DNA of 64,000 nt from Diadema setosum (taxonomy: Eukaryota > Echinodermata > Echinoidea > Diadematoida > Diadematidae). The position numbers and the translations under genes are program-made. Of this stretch, positions 11,740-23,598 are shown in pieces. Within the stretch, counting starts at the first letter, position 1. The number at the start of each line of letters is the position of its first letter. Where the stretch lies: positions 15,449,828 to 15,513,827 of the forward strand of contig CM067069.1 of assembly GCA_033980235.1 (NCBI GenBank), read 5' to 3'. The notes below the pieces were generated by a model. It was not told where the DNA came from and did no database searches. It saw only the letters and a list, made by a program, of their open reading frames with translations.

Positions 11740-11824
11740 TTACATACATACATACATACATACATACACATACATACATACACATACATACATACGTACG
11801 TACATACACATACATACATACAAT
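11740..11824. repeat. (TACA)n microsatellite
   Basis: ACATACAT repeats with CACA and CGTA variants, directly left of the CR1/L2 relic. Confidence 0.92.
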
Positions 11825-11828
11825 ATAT

Positions 11829-12214
11829 AGAGTGCTGTGCAGTATTAAGATCTTGCTGCTTTATACTTACAGGGCTCTGCATAACTTAACTCCTGGATAC
11901 TTGTCTGCACTTATCAGTGTACGCAAGAGGCTACCACGTTATGTTATACTGGACTGATTATCCATGTGCCCAATACCCCCTAAAATGTTTGGGGATAGAG
12001 CCTTCTCTTCTGTTGCGACATGTCTGTGGAACTCTCTCCCTAGTCCCGCTTCGGATTTGGAACAACCTCAATATATACCCTCAAATCTGAACTAAAGACC
12101 TATCTTTTCTAGCAACTTTGTGAATGATGTGTGACACACTGTGGGAGCCGAGAGCCTTTAAAATGTTTCTACAGATAAATGGCGCTATAAATGCTGTTTC
12201 ATCATCATCATCAT
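11829..12214 (+). pseudogene. 3' end of a CR1/L2-type non-LTR retrotransposon (dead fragment)
   Basis: The forward frame reads KILLLYTYRALHNL and then PGYLSALI, and after one TGA stop at 11955-11957 it continues with FGDRAFSSVATCLWNSLP. A frame change then gives YTLKSELKTYLF followed by a stop. These three blocks, in this order, are the familiar C-terminal tail of reverse transcriptases from CR1/L2-like non-LTR elements in animals. A short 3' UTR ends in GGCGCTATAAATGCTGTT and runs into the (ATC)n tract at about 12200, as expected for a microsatellite-type 3' tail. The 5' part is missing; a (TACA)n tract abuts the left edge. One stop and one frameshift show it is inactive. Confidence 0.82.
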
Positions 12215-12251
12215 TATTATCACATCATCATTATCACATCATCATCATAAT

Positions 12252-12290
<39 letters not shown>

Positions 12291-12355
12291 GTCATCATCG
12301 TCATCATTGTCATCATTGTCACCATCCTCATCCTCCTCATCATCATCATTATCGT
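12200..12355. repeat. (ATC)n tract, 3' tail of the CR1/L2 relic
   Basis: ATC/TCA triplets with CAC, GTC and CTC variants. It starts at the 3' end of the retrotransposon fragment, as in self-primed microsatellite tails of such elements. Confidence 0.85.
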
Positions 12356-12639
12356 ACACCCGGCGCCTTAACTCGGATTAGATGAAGTGCGCAGTGCACG
12401 CCTATATAATACCTCAAGCGTGGGTCCATCCGACATGTTGCGGCCGAGTTGAGCTCTCTTCTGGTGAGTGGACTAGACTTGGTTCTCTGCATCTTTCCTC
12501 GTCACATGAGTGAATGCGGTATGTCCCCACCACGTAGATGTAGCTTATGGCACCACTAGGAAAAAAAAGAAAAAAAGAAAAAAAGATGTGGGCCATGACA
12601 GCGAGTCACGTGACTGCATGGAACGTTACTACGTACAAT

Positions 12640-12850
12640 GCACTTCCGTTGTAACGAACACGGTTATAACAAAATTCCAGTTACTACGAAGTAAAAATTA
12701 AGGCTGCAACGTTATCCTCTCTATGTATTTGTATTCTTTATTTGTTTGGTTATAACGAAATTTGGGTATAACCAAAGAAAACTGCCGGTCCCGAGGACTT
12801 CCTTATAACGGGAGTCCACTACGAGGTTTTGATTTTTTTTATTACGATAT
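12640..12850. repeat. Dispersed repeat family H, copy 1
   Basis: Contains GGTTATAACAAAATTCCAG, CCCGAGGACTTCCTTATAAC and GGTTATAACGAAATTTGGG. Relatives at 30320-30510 (CCCAAGGACTTCGTTATAAG) and, weaker, at 40605-40735 (CATTATAACAAAGTCCTCAG). Boundaries uncertain. Confidence 0.65.
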
Positions 12851-12857
12851 CATACTA

Positions 12858-13329
12858 TTAAAGGAGACCTCCAGATGATTTTCAGACTTTTACATTTGAA
12901 CGACTATAAATTAGTTATACCGAGTACAGAGTTTCAGAATTTATAGTGATTGGGTTGAGGAATAAGAATGTTTTCAAAATTTACAACAAATTGCAATGAA
13001 CAAGGATGATGACAATGGCAGCCTCACCATAAGAATGCATGAGTTGGGGCTCAAGGAAGCAGAACAAAAGAAGATGGCATGCATACATTCTACACAGGTG
13101 AACTTGTTAAGCAAGTGGTATTGAAATGGAATTACACTTCTACATTTCTGAAATATGTGAGGCTTCTATAATGTCATCAATACTGTTCAGTGTAATTTGT
13201 TTAAGATTTTTCAGAATATTGTTTCTCTGCTCAAGGACCACAGTAAATTCCACAAATCTTTACATGGAGCTGTCGATTTATGTACTACATGATGTGAAAT
13301 TATGAAAATCGTCTGGAATGCCCCTTTAA
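12858..13329 (-). mobile_element. MITE family B, copy 2 (reverse)
   Basis: TTAA at both ends (12858-12861, 13326-13329). Starts AAGGAGACCTCCAGATGATT and ends AATCGTCTGGAATGCCCC; about 470 bp, colinear with the reverse complement of 10945-11417. Confidence 0.87.
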
Positions 13330-13567
13330 CATTTAATCCACCAAATTACTGTTTTATGACTACGGCTGTAACAGTGATATGCCATGTTTGCTCTACTTTC
13401 AAACTCAGACATCCCTTGGAAAAAAAAAACAAGTCGAAGCATTTTTTCGTCAAGAAAACATTTAGTCGACACTATACAACTCTGTGGGTACAGAAAGAGC
13501 ATGCGTAATTTTCACGCGGACCCTCACAAACATTATAAATAAACTATAAAGTGTGTTACTATGTTCG

Positions 13568-13622
13568 GGTGAGTGTATGTCTGTTTATGTGTGTGTGTGT
13601 GCGTGCATGTGTGTGTCTGTGT
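13568..13622. repeat. (TG)n-rich tract
   Basis: GTGTGTGTG with interruptions; another short (GT) run at 16543-16566. Confidence 0.85.
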
Positions 13623-16138
13623 AAAGGCAAAATCATAACATGGATGCAACCATGTGTAACTCTGACTGTTATAGAAATAGCTTTAGAGATCAAAGAAAGA
13701 CGTAAGAAAGATATACTAGTATAAAATCGAGTCAGACCTATAATAAACATATTACAGCAATGTATTGTGATATAGTTGTCACGTTTTCCCACACTGTCAT
13801 AACAATACACTTTCCATCAATCATGAAAACTCAGCAGCATTTGCAGAACTGCGGGCAAAGGCCAAGTCAATGCAAACACCAAAGTGATTTCGGATCATGT
13901 ATTGTATAACAGTTTTGGGATACATGATCATAGCTGGACTCGGTACTAGCTAAATGTATCCTGGTACATATACCTGTGTCTTGTAGTCCCCTTTAGTACC
14001 AACAGTTGAGACGACAGTCCTCTTTTTGCTCAGAACTCATACCCAATCCGCAAACACGAGCAATGATATTTGTATTGCATTGTTTCACTCAAGTGTCAAG
14101 AGTCAAACGTAATAGACCTTACTGTAAAGATGTTCTTGAAGTTCTTGAAGTGTATCCGTGCGCGACGCTTAGTACTGCCAGTTAGATGACCTTAATGATA
14201 ATTAAAGACATCCATTGTTTTCTCCTTTCAATTACTGCTATACCAAATTAAAGTATAGGCGGCCTTAATGCTGCGTTTACATCATGTTCCCGGCGGCCGC
14301 GGTCAGGTCACGTTTCAGGCCACCGTGGACAAAACGGGTGAACGTGAGACAACGTTGCGGGACAGGAAAGGCAGACGTGACAGGACGTGATTGCCGTGGA
14401 TGCCGTGTCAGATTTTTAAACTGTCCAAAAAAAAAAAAAAAAAGTGCCACGGTAGTGCCGCTGTTGATGAGAAACCTTGTATGCCGTACTGAAATGGGGT
14501 GAACGGAACAAAACACGACGGCACATGATAGGCCGTAACAAAACTTGGAGGCGGTATACGTGGCCGGACGCGATTATTAAAAATATTGATAGTCCAGCCT
14601 GACCAGACGCCGTGAGAACAGAGTCTGATAGCCATTATGTTCACCGGTGCGAGGACTGGAACGAAAAAGACTAGAATATCTTAGGGAAAAACGGGAGATG
14701 GAATGTCTCATCAAATTCGGCCCACGGCGCATTACGTTTCGGGCAAATGATGCAGCTGTGGCCATCGGGAATGTCAAAGTTCTTGTGGATTTTGAAACAG
14801 CTTGTTTGTAAGCTGTTCGAAGTGTAAGTATGCCCGACGGACGGGTGGTGTCAAGACGGAATAGGCGGTTTTCGTAACATATTCAAATTTTATGCATACC
14901 TTTTAAACAGAGGATGTTCTTGACAACCTGAAAGCTTGTCCGAGGCTTGTACGACATAGTTACAAGTAACATATGCAAACTGGATCCCGTCAGTTGAATT
15001 CCATTTAAGAAGAGTAGGTTAATTGAATAACTTGTCGCTATATAGTTCCCGGGAATGAAGCATCCATAAATTTGAAACATTACGACAACAGACTATTTAC
15101 TTGAAAGGTTTAATAAGGTATATCATGTATATAGTGTAGAGTGGTATGGCAACATGAGAGAGGGGAGGGGACATCAGGAAGTCTTTCAGAGAGCTGTTTA
15201 CTGTGAAACCATATGGAACGGGGAAATATGATGGTATTCACCGCGACAGGACCACTACTGTATCAAAGTGCTGACTGAGATATAAAAAAACCACAATACT
15301 ATGCCTGATTAACCCCAGATAATGACAGTGATATTGTGAAACTACAGACTGGGTGTAGAGCGACTTTGCGATCGAGGTCGTATTATGTCAGCCATTCGAT
15401 ATTAACAAACTTCACGTTGCTACTTACTTTTCCACGACAAACTTGGATCCGGGTATAGCAGCTTCGTTGGACGACGTGCAAAATATGAAATACTTGTCAG
15501 ATGGCGGCAATATCAGTCTGACACTGAAGCGTGATGTGGAAGATAACGAACGCAAACATTTTCGAAATGACTTCGCAAAATATAGACGAAGGGACTATAA
15601 GTGAGTATCTTGGGACTGGCACACCTGTGAATGCTTGTTCCCTTCCCCGTGGTACGCCTGCCGAAATGCACACACCGCGTCTAGTCTATACCGTTAGCAC
15701 GGTAAATGCGCAAGTACACAATTACATTCACAAAGGCCAACAAAAAGTTATCTCGTACGGTTTCCACCACTGAAGGATCTCTTTGGTTTCTACTGACTTG
15801 CTCGCTGGGGCGTTACTTCGAGCTTATTTCTCTTCAAAAAAGAAGCCGATTTAGAAGCAATTTCGTTGAGGAAGAGGAGGAAAGAGAGGGAAGAGAGGGA
15901 GAGAGAGAGAGAGAGATTGAAAAGGAAGGAAGTCAAAAGAAAAAAGGAAAAAGAGAGTTTGCGTCACTCGTCATGATTATAATTATGGGGAATGGTACGG
16001 AAAAGACTTTTTGTGGCCATATTCCCAATTTTTATATATATAAAAATTGGGAATTGAGGAAGATATGATTTTCAAAGTCATCTCCCTTTGATCTGTTCTT
16101 TAAAATAATTTATTAGTGGAAAATGAGCAAAGAATATG
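13623..16138. other. No gene recognised
   Basis: Mostly unique-looking DNA. A GC-richer patch at 14270-14800 (GCGGCCGCGGTCAGG and later GGCCCACGGCGCATTACG) has no open frame that I can assign. It could hold an unseen small exon, for example the missing first exon of the CTR2-like gene, but nothing shows this. Confidence 0.35.
16019..16055. repeat. Short hairpin
   Basis: ATTCCCAATTTTTATATA is followed by its reverse complement with almost no loop. Confidence 0.8.
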
Positions 16139-16205
16139 GGATTCCATCGGGATCCGAACCCGAGACCTCCGGATTGCTAGCCCGGTGCTCTACCGACCGA
16201 CAGTG
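16139..16205 (-). pseudogene. tRNA-Ala-like sequence (tRNA-derived SINE or tRNA pseudogene)
   Basis: On the minus strand, GGTAGAGC, a CCGGG/TCCGG anticodon stem with loop CTAGCAA (anticodon AGC, Ala) and a TCGGG-TTCGGAT-CCCGA T arm follow one another at tRNA spacing. The 3' acceptor half (GGAATC) has no pairing partner in the 5' flank, and the D stem is poor, so this is not an intact tRNA. It is more likely the tRNA-like head of a SINE or a pseudogene. The surrounding sequence gave no clear SINE tail. Confidence 0.55.
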
Positions 16206-16974
16206 TTCGTCCCAGAAACCCTTAATTCTCAATGCTCAAAATTAAAGTAATTGTGTTATATAGCTCGCCTCAATGGGAAAAGGGTTACACGTGGATGCCA
16301 TCTTAACAACAAATAGCATCATTATGAAAAGGGAAACCTTACAAAATTCAGAGAGCGTGTAGAGGAGCTGATTTCAAAGAAATTACATACCATACGCACA
16401 TTCACATACCGAGTAGGCCTACATAAAACAACATACAGTTTGTGCTCAGCGTTTTTTCCCCATCTCTACTGTGCCTAACCTAATCTTTTATCTTGTCTAG
16501 CAACGCAGATGTCTTGTATTTCTCGTCTTTCTTTTTTGTACGTGTGTGTGTGTGTGTGTGTGTGTGGACGCTGTATGTAATCAAGAAGAACGAACAAGTG
16601 CCATTTATCTGCATCATTCTGCTCTCTCTCTCTCTCTTTCTCACTCTCCCTGTCTCTCTTGAAGCGATCTATAGAGACATCCAAAGTTCGCAATGGAGTT
16701 CCTCTTTCTTTTCCGCCGTAATCATTGACCAAGATATTATGCTCATCAGTTATATAAATCATTATTGAATGAATTGAATCATTATTTTCTGTCAAATGTC
16801 ACAATCGTAAAATATTGTTGACCATTTCGGATTGTAGGTCTATCATACTGACTGATAACACGTATGAGACAATATACCGGAGCCTCGAATATTGACATTT
16901 GGTTAAGCATTATTTACATTACATAATTTGAGTAAAATTAATGAAGATTAAATCTGCTTATAAATAAATAAATA

Positions 16975-17010
16975 GATAAATAAATATATATATATGTATA
17001 TATATATATA
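16975..17010. repeat. (TATA)n tract
   Basis: AAATAAATA repeats passing into TATATATGTATATATATATA; further TATATG repeats at 17072-17104. Confidence 0.85.
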
Positions 17011-17562
17011 CAGAAGTAATGAAACAAGTTCACAATATTAGACATCAACAAAATTGCTTCCAGATCGGATATAATATATATGTATATATATGTATATACT
17101 GTATATTCCCACCCACGTATGCTATCATAGAACCGTATCAATTCATTTTTTTTTAAGTTTATTGAACCGTTGTATACAAGTCTTGTACCTAATACAAAAA
17201 AAAAAAAGAGAAATCATTTGTAAAAACCGCTTCACGGAATGCATGATAAATCTCTCTTGGACGTATTACATGCAACGTGAGTGAAGTACGTGATTCTCAT
17301 TACTTCCTTAGCGGTTACAGAAAACGAATCAATTTAAATCAATACAGTATGAATTATGATCTGTAAAAAAAAAACCCAACCCCCACCCCCCCCCCAAAAA
17401 AAAAACAAACCCAACAACAACAACAACAAAACACAGCGTTTAGTCTACTCGATTTACGGATGGTAATGAGTATATAGACTTTGCTTTTGAAAATGCTCTT
17501 CAAATCCAGCCATCATCTATTGTCGTTATCATTAAGAAAAATGACAAGTTTACATATTACAA

Positions 17563-17674
17563 GAGGCCCGTTTCATCAAAAGATAAATCGATTCTAAATT
17601 GCCTTACCACACAGGCTGTCATAGACTTACAGTTGAATAATCAATTTTAACTCTTCATAAAACAGGGTCCAGGC
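17563..17674. mobile_element. Small foldback element, family R (GGCCCGTTTCAT ends)
   Basis: Left end GAGGCCCGTTTCATCAAAAG, right end CTTCATAAAACAGGGTCCAG, imperfect inverted repeats. A related element is at 42155-42305. Confidence 0.6.
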
Positions 17675-18749
17675 CATGCACATTTCACTTGCGGCGAAGG
17701 AAAAAAACGTCATGCGCGTAAATTAAATCTATCAAGGTTTTGAAGACTTGATTTTCTGTATCTCAATTCCTATCAGAAAACGAAATGATACAATATGAAT
17801 ACCATAAAGTAATAACTCATGCATATCACATCTTCTGAAGTAAAACAATTCCTTCAATATAGCTGAACTAACTTTCCTCAACGTATAAAAAAAACAACCT
17901 ATAGAACTTGACAAACATAGGACATGTTTCAAAATTTTACGAAATACTGCGAGGTAAAATTCGCTTCAAATTAGCTGACGCTGCGGTCTGCATCACAAAT
18001 CGATGGTGTCAAAACTTTTGACTTAAACTGTGCATTTTCATAGAAATACGTAAATAGTGGGAAGTGAAAGGAAATTTGACAGTGAGGATGGATTCTTCGA
18101 TCTCCAGATACCTCGTACCATGATCCATAACTCTCTGTCAATGTACTGTAGCTGCACGGTTATAGAAAAGCATTTTCACACATCACAGAATGTGCGTATG
18201 TTGTTTCAGAATGTAGCCGATATGCAGGTACTGTATACGGGAAGGTAGATTTCAACTAATAATTCTATATACATTGTACTCTTGAGCCAGAAGTTGTCTG
18301 AGATACAAAAACATCAACAAACTTTCTATTTAAACGGGTAGTAATTTCTCTCATTACCTCGTTCTGTATTTAAAAAAATAGAACTTTTAGAGTACACTCT
18401 TTTAAAGTTTCTGTTGGCTTTTTTTGGGAGGGGGGGGGGGGAGGGGCGGATTACGGTCTTTTTCATCAATTGACTGTCCGTCGAAGCCTAAAATTATTTG
18501 TAAATTCAGACACTTTTGTGACCAAAACTTACTGGGGCACCTAACTATGTAAGTTTTCAATAACAATACTTGGCGAATAGAGAAATACCAGGAGAGATGT
18601 TTTAATAAGAAATGGTGGGCTCTTAAGTTTATCCGACACCAAATTCAAAACTTGCCACCACAAAGGAACTGGTTATAAAACTGTGTTCAGAGTAGTTTTC
18701 AGACTATCGGCTGGATATCTCAGCACGCTCGACTGGTCACTATAAAGGG

Positions 18750-21700
18750 TCAGTGGTAATCCTCGGACACGTCGACCACGATGGTTCTCTTCCACGCAAA
18801 CATGAAGTACCCCAGCCACTGGCCGACGATCACGGATAGGAAGAGCTCCGCGTCGTAGGTCATGACGATGAGCATGAGGAAGTAGCCGATGGTCACCTGA
18901 ACGAAATGGAGACAGCTCTGTATCACGTGACCCCAACTAAAGCAGCCGAACCTACAGACAATGAAAGGTATATATTGTTTATCATTGGGAGCAGTGATTA
19001 AAAAAAAATGTTCGAGTTATCACATAATAATGATGCATATGACTCAAGGCTGAACACTGACACTGGTCCAATGGTCCGGGACCAGTAAAACTCACTGTCG
19101 GACCAGTAACTTTTTCGGGAATGGACAGTGGCGTACCGTGGGTCAAGACATTGGGGGGGGGGGGGGCACCTCATGGCAGCAACATCAGAATTGCATAACG
19201 TAACAATAATATGCGAGCGAGCGGAGCGAGCGAGCTTGACAATTTTGACATTTTACAGTCCCCCAAACTGCCGTTTGTATAGCTATATATAATAATATAT
19301 GTATGTATATATATATATATATCTTTGCTTTGGAAATTAAGGGGGTTGCACCGGGCGTAACTGCTGGCAGTTGCTGGCAGTAACATCACGAGAATGGCAT
19401 AACGATTAAATGCGAGCGAGCGAAGCGAGCGAGCTTGAAAATTTTGACATTTTACAGTCCCCAAACTGCCGTTTGTAGCTATATTTTTTCGCTTTGGAAA
19501 TTCGGGGGGGGGGGGCACCGGGTGCAACTGCTGGCAATTACTGGCAGTAATATCAGGAGAATGGCATATAACGGTTAAATGCGAGCGAGCGAAGCGAGCG
19601 AGCTTGAAAATTTTGACATTATATGTTCCCAAAACTGCCGTTTTTAGGTATATTTTTTCGCTTTGGAAATTAAGGGGAGGGGGCGCATCGGGCGCAACTG
19701 CTGGCAATTACTGACAGCAACATCAGGAGAATTGCATAGCGATTAAATGCGAGCGAGCGAGCTTGAAAATTTTGACATTTTACAGTCCCCAAACTGCCGT
19801 TTGTAGCTATATTTTTTTCGCTTTGGAAATTAAGGAGAGGGGGTGCACCGGGCGCAACTTCTGGCAATTACTTACAGCAACATCAGAAATGCATAACGAT
19901 TAAATGCGAGCGAGCGAGCTTGAAAATTTTGACATTTTACAGTCCCCAAACTGCCGTTTGTAGCTATATTTTTTCGCTTTGGAAATTAAGGGGAGGGGAC
20001 GCACCGGGCGCAACTGCTGGCAATTACTGACAGCAGCATCAGGAGAATTGCATAACGATTAAATGCGAGCGAGCGAAGCGAGCGAGCTTGAAAATTTTGA
20101 CATTTTACAGTCCAAAAACTGTCGTTTGTAGCTACATATAATTTATATTTTTTCGCTTGGAGGGAGGGGGCGCCCGGTGCGCCCCCTGGATCCGCCACTG
20201 GTAGTCAAGGGTGCCGGTTTATGTTCATGACTGGGGGAGGTATGACCAGCGAGGGGGCGTCGAAGTGACCAAGCGGGAGAAGGATGTCTAAAATCTGCAC
20301 TTTATATAGAGCATCCCCTAATTTGTTTGTGTTTGTGAGTGTGTGTGTTTCATATAGTTGGAAAAGTTAGGAAATAGCCAAGGTCAAGTCTTATTATTTG
20401 CAATGCAAGGCATTTTAATATAGACTAGTATGTAAAGCAACACTGCAAAATCAATGATCAAGCTTTGATAGCAAATGTGTACAACCTATATCAAACATCA
20501 CATTGCGCAACATTATAGCGACTCTTTTTGCCATTCCGATGTTCTGAGTACACTGCGTACATCCTGCTTGTATTCAAAATGCCAACCAGGAATCACACTG
20601 AATCACAATCTTTTGTCGTCTCCGGGCTTTTTGAACAATGTTTCACTATAATACCTCTTTAATTATATGGTTACAAGAAATCTTAGAAAAATATCTTTTT
20701 TCTTGATCATCCTTTCATGTCGATTTCGAAAGCAGTTTACTAACCCTTGAATTACCAGTTTGGTAGTTTTTTTTTCTTTTTTTTCTTTTTTTTTTTTACC
20801 AGCGGATTGGGGGGCACGTGCCCCCCCCCCCCCATGCCCCCCGTAGTTACGCCACTGGGAATGGACCAGTAAAAAAAAAAAAGTAAAAACTTGGTACCTA
20901 CTGGTCCGACAGACAGGTCGGACCAGTAGAAAAAATGGGTTAGTGTTCAGCCCTGCTTGACCTACACCATATCAGTGATATGGTGTAGGTCAGTTGTATC
21001 ACAAAACATTGTACCATATGAAAAAATTGCAATGAAGCCTATAAGGGTATATCAGCTTTTTTCCTCAATAAGCCACAACCATATTGACAAATGTGGATGG
21101 TTTATTCTAGAAGCAATTTTATTATAACCATTGATCACATTTTGTATATTTCAACAATACTTAACATTGATTATACTGACTCACATTTTGACATTGGTTG
21201 CTTCTATCCCTAACTCACATTTTACAACTGTTTCGAAGCAGTAAAGCTGGGTTTTTGTTTCACCCACAATGCCTTTAACATTTTACATTGGGTTTTTATT
21301 CCTAACTCACATTTTGAAGCACTAAAGCTGGATTTTTGTTTCATTTGCAAATGGTAATTAATGCCTTTAAATTAGCTTCTGAATGATGACATTGTAATGT
21401 TCGTTGTCGAGATCTGGCCGTCATTATGGATTTTATTTTGGTGGTATTCGAAATTTTCTCAGCAGCATCTAAAGTGGAAATCCCGAAAAAAAATCAAAGT
21501 AGGCTAAAAAGACAGAGTAAAATTTGACAAGAATAACAATGAAAGTTCGATCAAAATTGGACGAAAATGTAGGAAATTAAGAAATTTTGCTAATTTTCAA
21601 AGCACAGTTTTTGAACAGTTAAAATGAATAAAATGAAATGATATGCACAAAAAAAAAGTAGGTTGACGATGTCATACCCTCACAATCTGACATGCAGTAG

Positions 21701-23598
21701 GCTCCCACTATATATGTACAAAATCATTAAATTTCCAGTTTTTATAAAACAAAATTATATCTATATTATTTCAGTAGAGAAATTAATACAATTAATAGAA
21801 TTTTTGTCATTTTCTGGTACACAATAAATGGAAAACTGCGAGGTGATTATTTCATCACTTAAAGCATCAATTACTTTATTCATTCCAGCTTTTCGAAAAC
21901 TGTTGTATGAAAATGAGAGAATATTTGAAATGTCATAACTTCCTTACTTTTGATCCGATTTTTATCAAAGTTTCACTGTTGTGCTTGCCATATTTTACGC
22001 TTTCTTTTCAGACTTTTTTAAACTCGCCTGGAATTTCGCTTTGAATTCCCGTCAGCGGGAAGAATCTCATGGCACCAACTTTTGAGAGTCATGGGTTTTG
22101 TTGTGATTTTTTTTCCTCTTTTGGTCATCATTTTTGGACTTTCCCCTGTTTCGTTTTGTTATTTTGAGGAGGTAAAAGTGTGTATGTGTCCATGTGCACG
22201 CGTGTATGTGTGCGTGTGTGCGGGGGAGGGGGGGGGGGTGCATCCCTGAGTTCCACTGCCCCTGTATGTAATGTATGTATGATATGATGAGCTAGGCGGC
22301 GATATTACAAGTAACTCACCTACAGGGTACCTCAGTTGGAATAGCCGTCGTAGAGAACCTTACGACCTCCGGATTTTGAAGGGCGTGGCGCCTGATAAGT
22401 ATCTCTCGGAGGACCTTTACCCCCTCGTACACCACGGACAGGAAAAGAACTGCGAAACAGCTTCCAACCAATTCTGGCACAGCATAAGGTAATAACAAGT
22501 TGATCAGTTGATATAAAACTGGTGTCACATTCATTTATGAATCAATGTGAAGTAGGTCTATCTATCGGCGTGAGGAGTCGGAGTTACGATAATGAAGACA
22601 CTACCAGATGAACAGAGCTAGAGAAGTTTCATCTTAATTTATAGATATAAAATAAGAAAGTTGAGGACGGTTAAGACAATAATGCCTTTGCCTTACATAG
22701 TTACCATATAGTTTGTGAAAAAAAAATATTTCTAATCGCTAATTTAAAAACTGCAACAACTGTAGTCACTTAATTCACGGTTGCTATACAGGTGTATATA
22801 GGTTATTGAATAACTAGAAGGATACATCATATTCGTTTTGTTATTACAAACAAATCAATTATATTATAGTGTAGATGTAGGTGCAGATACGAATACATGT
22901 ATTGATTTGCGAAAAAGTAGGAAACTTTGAAAGTCCACAAAACTTAAGTTTGTCATTGAAGGTCGGAACTACTTCCATTCTATCCATCTGATTTCACCCT
23001 AGTTAGTCATTGATAATCTGAATAATGTCTTACTTTTTGCACTTCAAGTCCTTTCCCCAACTCTTGTAAAACTTTACTGGCACTCTTGTATCGAACTCGT
23101 GGTGTATAGAGAAGTGCCTATGATATACCTTCATTGTCGACCTTATAGCTGGAAATAAGGCTAATACAGTTACAAGAAGATTTTATACCGATAAAACAAA
23201 ACCATTTCCATATCTTTGCCATGCAAGTTCATATCAGAATTAAACCTGGCTGCATTTCTATGTATTATTCGTGCGTGTATTTCTGCAAGCGTGATATCGC
23301 TTTTTATCAGTGGCATCCGAACGATAGTGTAACATTTCAGGTCAGCTATATCGAGTGAAACAAACAAACAAAAATTATTTCGAGCTCATTCTTTAAATAA
23401 TCAGAACTCTCATCTACGGGCCCTGCTTGAAGGAAAATATCTTTTCAAAGGTAGTAAACAAAAGATTCTGTTAAAAAAAAAGATCAAAAGTCTAAAAGTC
23501 CCATGTTTGGTGTCCTTACCACCGCTGGTCTCAGTTTGCCACTTCTTAAAGAGAACATAGGTGTTATTCCAGTTGTTGAAATGCAAGTAAGCTTCCAT
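18750..23598 (-). CDS. Second CTR-family copper transporter paralog, short form (144 aa if started here)
   Basis: Three coding exons on the minus strand: 23598-23520 (26 codons plus 1 nt), 22473-22320 (154 nt) and 18951-18750 (202 nt, TGA). Donors are GTAAGG and GTGAGT; acceptors end TTGTAG, GCCAG and TGTAG. The joined frame is open: 435 nt, 144 aa. TM1 has VVYEGVKV. TM2 has MxxxM at M104/M108 (FLMLIVMTY). TM3 has GxxxG at G121/G125 (GQWLG). The tail is VVDVSEDYH, so the Cys of the CTR1 HCH motif is missing. The first codon here, ATG, sits exactly at the acceptor, at the position matching the exon 1/2 border of CTR1. Either translation starts here (CTR2-like length, no Met/His ectodomain) or an upstream exon was missed. 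Acidic residues DAE follow TM2 where CTR1 has uncharged ones. The long intron before the last exon holds nested transposons (18963-21370). Confidence 0.9.
19126..20857. mobile_element. hAT-like non-autonomous element with perfect 8-bp target duplication
   Basis: Ends CAGTGGCGTA and TACGCCACTG. The 8-bp flank GGAATGGA is present at 19118-19125 and 20858-20865. 8-bp duplications and CAGTGGCG-type ends fit the hAT superfamily. The interior carries a 165-bp tandem array and a second internal GGATCCGCCACTG end at 20200, suggesting yet another nested element. No transposase frame. Confidence 0.83.
19162..20165. repeat. Tandem array D1, about six units of 160-175 bp
   Basis: Each unit: a (GCGA)-rich stretch of the form GCGAGCGAGCGAAGCGAGC, then TTGAAAATTTTGACATTTTA, AAACTGCCGTTTGTAGCTA, TTCGCTTTGGAAATTAAGG, a G run, GGCGCAACTGCTGGCA and CATCAGGAGAATGGCATA. 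Long minus-strand frames through it are by-products of the period. Confidence 0.92.
21371..22319. other. Intron of the second CTR gene, nothing recognised
   Basis: AT-rich sequence up to 22020. A TG/G-rich stretch at 22170-22245 (GTGTGTGCGGGGGAGG) is simple sequence. Confidence 0.5.

Larger units (their letters stand above)
19045..20955. mobile_element. hAT-like element inserted in family C copy 2
   Basis: Ends CAAGGCTGAACACTGAC and TTAGTGTTCAGCCCTG are near-perfect inverted repeats of a CAGGGCTGAACACTAAC type. Internal GGACCAGTA words recur near both ends. Flanks ATATGACT / CTTGACCT match at 5 of 8 positions, so the target duplication is decayed. It is itself interrupted by 19126-20857. Confidence 0.7.
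18963..21370 (+). mobile_element. MITE family C, copy 2, split by a 1.9-kb insertion
   Basis: Left part 18963-19044 (AGCAGTGATTAAAAAAAAAT, GAGTTATCACATAAT). Right part about 20985-21370 (GTCAGTTGTATCACAAAACA to AATGCCTTTAA). The copy at 58935-59294 shows that the two parts belong together. It lies in the last intron of the second CTR gene. Confidence 0.82.

Noticed and set aside
18673..18936. 87-codon minus-strand frame
   Set aside because: Wrong frame over the last exon of the second CTR gene; the real frame reads FLMLIVMTY.
19171..19707. 178-codon minus-strand frame
   Set aside because: It runs through tandem array D1 and repeats with the unit; no start context or domain.
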